This document shows positions 13,657 to 21,175 of a stretch of 43,807 nucleotides of DNA, piece after piece. The notes beneath the pieces were generated by a model, which saw only the letters and a program-made list of their open reading frames with translations, had not been told where the DNA came from and did no database searches. Position 1 is the first letter of the stretch. Each line of letters opens with the position of its first letter. Origin of the DNA: Butyrivibrio sp. (GTDB lineage Bacteria; Bacillota; Clostridia; Lachnospirales; Lachnospiraceae); the NCBI GenBank assembly GCA_024697425.1, contig JAILFT010000047.1, positions 1 to 43,807 of the forward strand. The letters run 5' to 3'. Both the position numbers and the translations under genes were made by a program.

Positions 13657-16600
13657 ATGAAGAAAGTAAAAAGCATTACAAAAAGATTACTGGCACTAAT
13701 TCTATCGGCAATGCTGATAACCGGATCGCTTCCGGGAAAAGTTTATGCCGCTGAAGATGGTGCTCTGACAGGCGAAGAAGCTCTGATCTCCGTTGGTGAT
13801 GATGCGGAAGTTTCCGGAGAAGAAGCTTCTGTTTCTGAAGCTTCAGCTGAAGCAGCTTCCCAGGAAGTTATCCCGGGAGATCAGAATTCTGAAGAAGAGG
13901 ATAAGGCTGAATCAGGCTCCGGCAAGGAGGATGCAGAGGACTCTGAAGAAAAGAGTTCTGCTGAAGAAAAGAGCTCTGAAGATGAACAGAATCCAGAAGA
14001 AGCTTCTGAGTCCGGAGAGGCTCAGGCATCATTGGAGGAATCTGCTGCTGAAGAAGATTCTGCAGCTGAAGAAGATTCTGCAGCTGAGGCATCTTCCGAG
14101 GAAGAAAAGATTATAGAAGAGCAGGACGATAATGCACTTCTTGGAGATGGGTTAATAGGCTCTGATATAGATGACTTATGGGATGCAGGGCGACGCCAAA
14201 CTCACAGAAAGACAGGTAATACAAATAAGACGATTACAGGCCTTGGAACAGGAGCTATAACTGACCCTATATATCCTGAGACAAAGGATACTCCATGGCA
14301 GGGAAGCTATGTGTGGTATGGGTTTGAATGGGTAGACGAAGATAATATTCAGGAAGAAGTAAGATACAGGGTTCTGGATGCTAAAACAGATCGTTTCGGT
14401 GACGATACAATGCTTTTAGACTGCGATACAGTGTTAGGTAGAATCAACGATACTCATAAATTTCTTAAAGACACAGAAAATCCTTGTTACGCTACGTTTC
14501 CACTGCGTATAGCTCTGAATGACTTTAATAATAATTCTGAGTTTGATTTTTTACAGCAAGATGAAAGTTTTGCTCTTGCTCAGAGTACTATCGATACACA
14601 TAAGATCAGTGATAAGCTGCCTAATCTTGAAATTGACGGGACAAAGGCTTTTACTGATTACACTCCGCTTGATGGAGATGATGTTTTCATACTTGATTAT
14701 GAAGATATAGTCAACATGGAATATGGATATTTTACGCACATTGGTGCAAACCAGGAAAAGATAAACCAGCTTGACCATTGGCAAGGTTTTGATCAGCATG
14801 CATATCATTTAAGATCTTTTGCTAACAGCGACTATTTACAGGCTGATGGGCGTTACACTGCAGCAAATGGACAATTTTATAAGTATAGAGAAGTCGGCCC
14901 GGCTGTATATTTACAAGGCGCTTTTCAAAATGAAAGTAATACAGCTGGTATAAGCCCTGCATTTAACGTCGACAGGGGTAATATCGTTTTTTCATCACTT
15001 GTTTCAGGTACGGCAGGACAAGTCGGAGCAGAGTATAAACTGACACTTGTAACCCAGGATGGCTTTAGTTTATCTGCTTCTGATGTCATAAAGGATGGGA
15101 ATAGTTACAAAGTTCCTTTCTGGATCAATATCGGAGAGGACCAAGATGGCAATGATATAGGTCCCACACAGGTTTCTGTTGTGGTGACTGACGGAACATG
15201 GTCTTATGATGATGGCTGGAGCGATAATGCAAATCTTCTTCAGTACACATCAATAAACAATGATTCTTTTACAAAAACAGGAAGTGGTGAGGGAACATTT
15301 ACTCTCGACAGCAGCATAACAGGTGAGTGGGGAAAAGATTACCATGTATACATTTTAGCTGAGTGTATCAATGGCGAGAAAGAATCCGATCTTGCAAGTG
15401 AGCCCTATGAGATTTTTCCTCATGCTCATAGCATCAAGATTACAGCTAAAGACAATGAGCTTATAGCGACATGTACTGAGGCGGGATGTTATCTGCCTGA
15501 TAATAAGCTGTCAGTTAGGATAATTTCTCCTGAAGCTCAAACCTATGGATCAGAAGAATCATATGCTGCATTTCTTGATGGAGAAGATGTACAAAAATTC
15601 TTGGCTATTGTGTCAGCACATTTTAAGGATGATTTCACTATATATTATACAGGCAGGGGAGACACAACCTATGCCAAGAGCAATATTCCTCCCACAGGAG
15701 TAGGCTTGTATACAGCAAGCCTTACAATAGGCGGTGGGACGGCTTTTGTGAACTATGAGATTCAAAAGAAATATCTGAGAGTTAAAGCTGATGATAAGAG
15801 CATTTCTTACGGTGATGGTCCGCCTACAAATTACACTGCCAGCTACGATGGATTTGTAAATGGAGATAACAAATCTTCACTTGGAGGCACTCTTACTTTC
15901 GACTGCGATTACGAACGAGGAAATGATGCCGGTGAATATAATATTATTCTGAAGGGGCTGACATCTGACAATTACGAGATACAGTATATGTCAGGAAAGC
16001 TTACTGTTCAAAAAGTTGATGCTACAATAGGGTTACCAAGAGGATATACAAATGTTGCTTTCACCGGAAGAGCACAAGAACTTGCAGCTCCAGGTTCATC
16101 AGATCATGGACAATTATGGTATGCATTAACTGACGCAGGATCCTCAGCGCCTCAATTCGATAATGGCAGATACGGAATTTGGAGTACTGATGTACCTACA
16201 GCTGTAAATGCCGGAAGTTATAGAATATGGTACATGCTCATAGGAGATAAGAACCATAATGACTCCAAAGCTGAATATATAACAGCATCTATAGTAAAAA
16301 AGTCACTTCCGGAGGATGACTATGTTAAGATCATTAAGAGAAATTATCCTATTGGAGTATTCTCACCAGAAAAAATATATCTTTCGGAATATCTTCCGGC
16401 TGATTGCGGAGATGTAAACTATGGAAAATGTCAATATAGTAATCAGTCAATGTATGATAAAGGTATTACCCCAGATGTGTTAAATAGTGGCTTACTTAGT
16501 TATGTAGTAAGTCATTATGGTGATGAGTCCAGAACTGACACAATAACAGTAACTGCAACTGCTCAAAACTACGAAGATGCTTTCACAATTAGTATCATTG

Positions 16601-19191
16601 TAACAACTGTTCCTGTTGCTTTATGTGAAAAGAAAGGGAATTCTTATTCGCCAGAAACAGAAGAAAAACTATTAATCGGAAAGAGCATAACGTTGTTTTT
16701 AACTGATAATAATGGCGTACCGGTTAGTGGTGAAAAGGTTATTTGGAAGAGTGATAATCCTAGTATTGCTTCAGTTTCCCAAAACGGAAAGATAACAGGA
16801 GTCAGTGCAGGCAAAACTATTTTGACGGCACAACAAGAATCTTTAGATAGCCTTGAGGCACAGTGTGAGATTATTGTTTCTGAACCGGTTACTGAGATAA
16901 GCCTTGACAAGAAAAAATATTCCTTTGGCACCGGTGAGGAAGTTGAATTAACTGTTTCGATTCTTCCTCTTACTGCCACTCAGTCAATAAAATGGAGTAC
17001 TTCTGATAGAAATGCTGTAATCATATGTGACAAATGGGGTGATGAACTTAACATATTAAAAGATGACGACGGAAAAGGAAGAGTATACGATGCCGAAATC
17101 ATGTCGACAGTGATTGTCCGTGCTGTTGGCCTTTCCAAGGGAAAAGTTACAGTAACTGCAGAAACTATAGATGGAAGCGGAAAGAAGGCATCCTGCAGCT
17201 TTGAAGTAGGTAATCCTGTTGGTGAATTTAAAATAACTGCAAAATCCGGAAAGAATGTTGTTACGAAACTGCAGGCTGGAAAAACCGTAAATATGGCAGT
17301 GGAGTGGACAGGTGGCGTGCCAAAGAATAAGGACCTGACCTGGAAAGTTGTGGATCTTGAAGGATATCCTATTTATGGAAAAGCTACAATTTCTGAAAAA
17401 GGGGTACTTAAAGGAATATCTGAAGGAACAATTCGAGTTGCTGCTTTTAGCAATGCTAATCCTGATATTTATTCTTTATCTGATCCTATCGTAATTTATG
17501 TTCCTATTAAGAGTGTTGCCCTCAGGGAAAAGACTGCAACCGTTAGCCTGAAAGAGTATTCTGAAGATGCTAAAATAGTTGTTGATCTTGTTGCAGTTGA
17601 TGGCTCGAAGGGAATGTCGATGCCTTCTACCACTGGCGGATCTTTCATTGTCGGAAGCAATGCGACAGGAGAGAGTTTAAAAGAGAGTCCCTATGTAACA
17701 TATGAGGTCCAGGATAAGTATAAATCTCTTATAGAAGTAACTGGAGAAGGGCGTGTATCAGCAAATAAATCGATTCCGGCAGGAACCAAATTACCTGCAA
17801 CAGCCTATGTAAATGTAACCGTACATGCATACGACTACATAAAGACGCTTAGTTATAAGGTTACAGTAAAAGACAATAATCCTCTTAAGGGGATAAAGCT
17901 TCAAAAGAACTTGACAATTGGCGTAAACAATCTGGTTACCTTGAAAGCATCACTTGATCCTTTAAATCCGGATAATGATTTCGCTCCTGGGTTGATATGG
18001 TCTATAGATGAAAAAGATAAGGATATCATCCGTATTTCACAGGGATTCATGGGGTATGAGGTTGTCGGACTTAAGCCGGGAACAGCGACTATTACTGTTA
18101 AGACACGGGCTTCATTTAAGGTTGGTAAGAAGGAAGCTCCTTTCTCGGCTACCTGCAAGGTGACGGTAAAGCCATCGGTTTCAGCTATATCATTCAAAAA
18201 TGCAGAAACTCTTACTAAGAATGGTCTGGCTGTTGGCAAGTCATTTAAGCTTCAACCTGAATTTACTCTTACCGGTAAAGGAAGTGCTGCTTCAAAAGCG
18301 CTTGTATGGGAGAGTTCAGATACAACTATAGCTCAAGTTTCTGACAAAGGTGTTATTACTGCTGTTGGTGCAGGAAGTGGTGTTACTATCACAGCTACGA
18401 TGGCAGGTGATAATAATTCGTTTACTAATACTAAGCCTGAAGTTTCCGTGACTTTTGATGTATTTAACCAGATTAAGACCATCAAAATTGATAAAACAAA
18501 GATGACTATCGGAACTCAGGATAATTCAAGGTTTGGTAGGATAAGCATCGCGATGGTTACGCCGGAAAATGCAACATCACCGGCTGTGAAATGGAGTGTA
18601 GACAAGAATAACACAAGCGTTCTGCTTGGTGTTATCAGCGGTGACAAAACAGCAAGAAATGCTTCCTATGCAGCAAATCCGGGTGAGAGTGTTACGACAA
18701 GAGATGGAGAGTATTTGGCAGTAATGGGTATTACTCCGGGTGTTGTGAAGATCACCGGAGTTACCACCGACGGGTCAAATAAAAAGGTATCCTGTACCGT
18801 TACTGTAAGAGGGCAGGTAACGAGACTAAAGCTCAAGGAGAGATATAATAAGAACGGATACAATGGTATATTGCGAGTTAGTAATATAAGTGATACCGTA
18901 CAAAAGTATGAAAGCACTATGAAGACAAATACCAGTATGTCAGTGACTACAATGTTTGAGATAAATGGAGTAGAATCTACCAATAAACTGTATAACTCAT
19001 ACAAGAAGTACACAGATACAGGTGTTGTATTCCGAAGCTCAAATACTCATGTTGCAACCGTGGACTCCAAGGGCAAGATCAAGATTCTAAAGGAACCGAA
19101 CGACTCTAGTGTAACGATCTATGCATCTACCATCGACGGACGGCAAACCGCAGAGCTACATATCGATGTTGATGATATGAGCGGAAAATGA
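13657..19191 (+). CDS. Giant secreted protein with DUF6273-like, MBG-like and BIG2 Ig-like domains
   Basis: 1844 residues from the ATG at 13657, chosen because AGGGGGA precedes it and MKKVKSITKRLLALILSAML begins a signal peptide with likely cleavage after VYA near residue 31. Residues 32-165 are low-complexity Glu/Ser/Ala. About 205-450 resembles DUF6273 (WYGFEWVDEDN, YRVLDAKTD, AGISPAFNVDRGNIVFSS). About 705-785 is an MBG-like domain (SISYGDGPPTNYTASYDGF). From about 1005 onward come repeated bacterial Ig-like group 2 modules, for example WKSDNPSIASVSQNGKITGV and WESSDTTIAQVSDKGVITAV. No LPXTG motif, terminal helix or SLH domain is seen, so release or non-covalent attachment is likely. Adhesive or structural surface function is inferred from the Ig-like repeats. 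Base composition is more AT-rich than in neighbouring core genes. Confidence 0.85.
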   Translation: MKKVKSITKRLLALILSAMLITGSLPGKVYAAEDGALTGEEALISVGDDAEVSGEEASVSEASAEAASQEVIPGDQNSEEEDKAESGSGKEDAEDSEEKSSAEEKSSEDEQNPEEASESGEAQASLEESAAEEDSAAEEDSAAEASSEEEKIIEEQDDNALLGDGLIGSDIDDLWDAGRRQTHRKTGNTNKTITGLGTGAITDPIYPETKDTPWQGSYVWYGFEWVDEDNIQEEVRYRVLDAKTDRFGDDTMLLDCDTVLGRINDTHKFLKDTENPCYATFPLRIALNDFNNNSEFDFLQQDESFALAQSTIDTHKISDKLPNLEIDGTKAFTDYTPLDGDDVFILDYEDIVNMEYGYFTHIGANQEKINQLDHWQGFDQHAYHLRSFANSDYLQADGRYTAANGQFYKYREVGPAVYLQGAFQNESNTAGISPAFNVDRGNIVFSSLVSGTAGQVGAEYKLTLVTQDGFSLSASDVIKDGNSYKVPFWINIGEDQDGNDIGPTQVSVVVTDGTWSYDDGWSDNANLLQYTSINNDSFTKTGSGEGTFTLDSSITGEWGKDYHVYILAECINGEKESDLASEPYEIFPHAHSIKITAKDNELIATCTEAGCYLPDNKLSVRIISPEAQTYGSEESYAAFLDGEDVQKFLAIVSAHFKDDFTIYYTGRGDTTYAKSNIPPTGVGLYTASLTIGGGTAFVNYEIQKKYLRVKADDKSISYGDGPPTNYTASYDGFVNGDNKSSLGGTLTFDCDYERGNDAGEYNIILKGLTSDNYEIQYMSGKLTVQKVDATIGLPRGYTNVAFTGRAQELAAPGSSDHGQLWYALTDAGSSAPQFDNGRYGIWSTDVPTAVNAGSYRIWYMLIGDKNHNDSKAEYITASIVKKSLPEDDYVKIIKRNYPIGVFSPEKIYLSEYLPADCGDVNYGKCQYSNQSMYDKGITPDVLNSGLLSYVVSHYGDESRTDTITVTATAQNYEDAFTISIIVTTVPVALCEKKGNSYSPETEEKLLIGKSITLFLTDNNGVPVSGEKVIWKSDNPSIASVSQNGKITGVSAGKTILTAQQESLDSLEAQCEIIVSEPVTEISLDKKKYSFGTGEEVELTVSILPLTATQSIKWSTSDRNAVIICDKWGDELNILKDDDGKGRVYDAEIMSTVIVRAVGLSKGKVTVTAETIDGSGKKASCSFEVGNPVGEFKITAKSGKNVVTKLQAGKTVNMAVEWTGGVPKNKDLTWKVVDLEGYPIYGKATISEKGVLKGISEGTIRVAAFSNANPDIYSLSDPIVIYVPIKSVALREKTATVSLKEYSEDAKIVVDLVAVDGSKGMSMPSTTGGSFIVGSNATGESLKESPYVTYEVQDKYKSLIEVTGEGRVSANKSIPAGTKLPATAYVNVTVHAYDYIKTLSYKVTVKDNNPLKGIKLQKNLTIGVNNLVTLKASLDPLNPDNDFAPGLIWSIDEKDKDIIRISQGFMGYEVVGLKPGTATITVKTRASFKVGKKEAPFSATCKVTVKPSVSAISFKNAETLTKNGLAVGKSFKLQPEFTLTGKGSAASKALVWESSDTTIAQVSDKGVITAVGAGSGVTITATMAGDNNSFTNTKPEVSVTFDVFNQIKTIKIDKTKMTIGTQDNSRFGRISIAMVTPENATSPAVKWSVDKNNTSVLLGVISGDKTARNASYAANPGESVTTRDGEYLAVMGITPGVVKITGVTTDGSNKKVSCTVTVRGQVTRLKLKERYNKNGYNGILRVSNISDTVQKYESTMKTNTSMSVTTMFEINGVESTNKLYNSYKKYTDTGVVFRSSNTHVATVDSKGKIKILKEPNDSSVTIYASTIDGRQTAELHIDVDDMSGK
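14044..14088 (+). repeat. 18-bp tandem repeat inside the acidic region
   Basis: The unit GCWGCTGAAGAAGATTCT occurs at 14044-14061 and 14062-14079, followed by half a unit. It encodes AAEEDS twice in frame within the Glu/Ser/Ala-rich region of the giant protein and is expected to vary in copy number by slippage. Confidence 0.8.
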
Positions 19192-19196
19192 GCCCT

Positions 19197-19224
19197 GGGG
19201 ACGGAGTCAAGGGACCATTTTTAG
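19197..19224. repeat. Possible half of a dispersed GGGGACGGAGTC-type element
   Basis: GGGGACGGAGTCAAGGGACC followed by ATTTTTAG begins 6 nt after the stop of the giant gene. From memory, this wording recurs in intergenic palindromes of many Firmicutes, where an inverted partner copy normally follows. I see no partner here. The rest of the interval up to the proB promoter holds only the terminator at 19301-19327. Confidence 0.3.
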
Positions 19225-19300
19225 AATGAGCTTTGAGGACTGGGACAGGCCACATGCTACTGCGATATTTCTTTTGACAGAAATAAGTAATGAAACAGAA

Positions 19301-19327
19301 GGGCATCCTCGTTGGGATGCTCTTTTT
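19301..19327 (+). terminator. Intrinsic terminator upstream of proB
   Basis: Stem GGGCATCC/GGATGCTC (one G-U pair), loop TCGTTG, then TTTTT. It ends the transcript of the giant gene. Confidence 0.8.
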
Positions 19328-19391
19328 GGTTATGCTTAATTTTGAGAATTGTTGTGCCTGTCAACATATATTTGGAGGATATGGATTTTAC

Positions 19392-19419
19392 TTGATTATT
19401 TGATATTCGGCTATATAAT
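19392..19419 (+). promoter_or_regulatory. Promoter of proB
   Basis: TTGATT (19392-19397), 16-nt spacer, perfect TATAAT (19414-19419). The leader to the ATG at 19477 is about 50 nt. Confidence 0.75.
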
Positions 19420-19476
19420 AGGATATATGTTTTAATAGATTAAAGCGTGAAATCAACTGAGGGAGACATTTTTGGA

Positions 19477-20277
19477 ATGACACTTAGTAAGAAGAGAATT
19501 GTCGTTAAGGTAGGTACATCCACAATCACCAATGACCAGGGCCATGTGGATCTCAGGAATCTGGATCATCTTTGCAGAGCTCTTGCGGGAGTTGAGAATC
19601 TGGGATATGACCTGGTGCTGGTATCTTCAGGAGCCATCGCTGTTGGAGCAGGTAAGATGAGACTTGCCCAGAAGCCCAAGGAGATAAGGATGAAGCAGGC
19701 AGCTGCGGCTGTTGGCCAGACAGAGCTGATGCACCTTTATGATAAGTTCTTTAGTGAGTACGGAAGAATGGTAGGTCAGATTCTTCTGGATAATGGAGAT
19801 ATCACTGATCCCGTAAGAAGCGAAAACCTCAAGAATACCTTTGATGCACTTCTTGAGAACCACATTATTCCTATAGTAAATGAGAATGACTCAGTCAGCC
19901 ACACGGAGATTGAGTCAGAGAAAAAGCTCTTTTCCGATAACGATATGCTCTCAGCTGTGGTAGCTGTATTCTGCAAGGCAAGTAAGCTGATAATTTTCTC
20001 CGATATTGATGGCCTTTATGACGGCAATCCCAAGGAGAATCCCGATGCAGAGCTGATCAGCAGGGTAGAAGAAATCACTGATGAGCTTAAGAGCAAGGCT
20101 TCCGGAAGCGGCTCAAACCGCGGAACCGGCGGCATGATCACCAAGCTTGAGGCGGCCGAACTGGCAACATCTCACGGCATCGACGTTCTTGTTACCAATG
20201 GCAAGAATCCTGAGAAACTCTATGATATCATTGAGAAAAAGAAAGTTGGTACACTGTTCGTAGGTAAGAAGGTATAA
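19477..20277 (+). CDS. proB: Glutamate 5-kinase, short form without PUA domain
   Basis: ProB phosphorylates glutamate to gamma-glutamyl phosphate, the first step of proline synthesis. The ATG at 19477 is preferred, with GGGAG 11 nt upstream; a GTG at 19447 would place the ribosome site inside the gene. The 266-residue product is an amino-acid-kinase fold: VVKVGTSTIT at the N-terminus, LVSSGAIAVGAG, IPIVNENDSVS and GTGGMITKLEAAELA. It stops where the kinase domain ends, so the C-terminal PUA domain of the E. coli-type enzyme is lacking; single-domain versions are known. proA is not adjacent: the gene is followed by a terminator and a convergent unknown gene. Confidence 0.95.
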   Translation: MTLSKKRIVVKVGTSTITNDQGHVDLRNLDHLCRALAGVENLGYDLVLVSSGAIAVGAGKMRLAQKPKEIRMKQAAAAVGQTELMHLYDKFFSEYGRMVGQILLDNGDITDPVRSENLKNTFDALLENHIIPIVNENDSVSHTEIESEKKLFSDNDMLSAVVAVFCKASKLIIFSDIDGLYDGNPKENPDAELISRVEEITDELKSKASGSGSNRGTGGMITKLEAAELATSHGIDVLVTNGKNPEKLYDIIEKKKVGTLFVGKKV

Positions 20278-20331
20278 GCTTCATACCGAAAATGTGCAGT
20301 ACTCGGACGAGCAAGACAAATCATGAAATGA

Positions 20332-20394
20332 AAAAGCAAGGAACTGCTGACTGCTATGAGCAACGTCGATAGGAAGCAGGCCCTTGCTTTTGAA
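20332..20394. terminator. Shared terminator between convergent proB and the unknown minus-strand gene
   Basis: AAAAGCAAGG (20332-20341) pairs with CCTTGCTTTT (20382-20391) across a 40-nt loop that has its own CTGCT/AGCAG pairing. A runs on one side and T runs on the other let it act in both directions. It lies in the 182-nt convergent gap. Confidence 0.55.
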
Positions 20395-20459
20395 TTTATA
20401 TGATTTGCTGCGCAGACGAACGCAAGCATTTTCGGGATGATGTTATACGTCTTCTATGA

Positions 20460-21029
20460 TCAAGGGTTCTCGTGGAACTTGTCGTAGATCTCGTTGAGGT
20501 AAGTCTTAACGATCTGGATGTTGGACATCTTGCGAAGATCAAGATTTCCCATGAGAACTGCGATCTCATCTGCAAGAAGAAGCATGTTGAAGATCTTGAG
20601 CTTGAACTCGTCACGGGTAAGCTGGTCAACGTTGACTTCCATAAGAGGTGCGCCAAGCTTCATGGTTACGTTGTCATCGGCGATTCCTGTCATGACCATT
20701 CTGGTGACGGGATCGAAGTTAACATAGAGGATAAGCTGTTCCTTCTCATGTTTCTTGAGGGTAAGAGGAGTCTGGTGTGACTGCTCCATCCATTCGTAGA
20801 GGTCAGCCTCGTCGGGGTTCATGAGATACTTGGTGAGCTCCTCGCGGTTCTTCTCAACATACTGCATATATTTGCTGGCATTAGGGCCTGTGTAGGCCAA
20901 TTCAACCTTAACGCCGGTCTCAGTTTTAACCAGGCGGCACTTCTCGGCAACTTCCTTGATCTTAAGGGAAGTTTCGTTGCTTCCGATCATCTTAAATCCG
21001 CCGGTTTCTAATTCCTGCTTGAATTCCAT
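20460..21029 (-). CDS. Conserved-looking cytoplasmic protein of unknown function
   Basis: 189 residues on the minus strand, starting at ATG 21029 with an AAGGAG site 6-7 nt upstream. No signal peptide, membrane helix or metal motif is visible. The protein is charged, mixed alpha/beta, with a repeating pattern of Lys/Glu helices and hydrophobic strands (QLILYVNFDPVTRMVMTG). I do not recognise the family. Codon bias (AAG, CTT and GTT preferred) resembles the housekeeping neighbours, which supports a real, expressed gene. It is divergent from ftsK, with two TGn-extended -10 boxes back to back in the 146-nt gap, and convergent with proB. Confidence 0.75.
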   Translation of the reverse strand: MEFKQELETGGFKMIGSNETSLKIKEVAEKCRLVKTETGVKVELAYTGPNASKYMQYVEKNREELTKYLMNPDEADLYEWMEQSHQTPLTLKKHEKEQLILYVNFDPVTRMVMTGIADDNVTMKLGAPLMEVNVDQLTRDEFKLKIFNMLLLADEIAVLMGNLDLRKMSNIQIVKTYLNEIYDKFHENP

Positions 21030-21073
21030 TGTGTTCTCCTTCTTAGTAAATACATTTCTTTAAATCAGTTTGT

Positions 21074-21082
21074 AGTATAGCA
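21074..21082 (-). promoter_or_regulatory. Extended -10 promoter of the unknown minus-strand gene
   Basis: On the minus strand 21082-21074 reads TGCTATACT, with no clear -35. It lies about 45 nt from the start codon at 21029, and its mirror-image partner for ftsK begins 16 nt away. Confidence 0.5.
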
Positions 21083-21097
21083 TAAAGAGACTAAAAA

Positions 21098-21106
21098 TGA
21101 TATACT
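21098..21106 (+). promoter_or_regulatory. Extended -10 promoter of ftsK
   Basis: TGATATACT on the plus strand, no clear -35. The leader to the ATG at 21176 is about 63 nt and includes a TTAGCTGTAAAAGCTAA palindrome at 21122-21138. Confidence 0.5.
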
Positions 21107-21175
21107 ATCTAGAGTTTTGTTTTAGCTGTAAAAGCTAAGAAAAATATAAGACAAAAGTTTTGCGGCGGGGATAAA

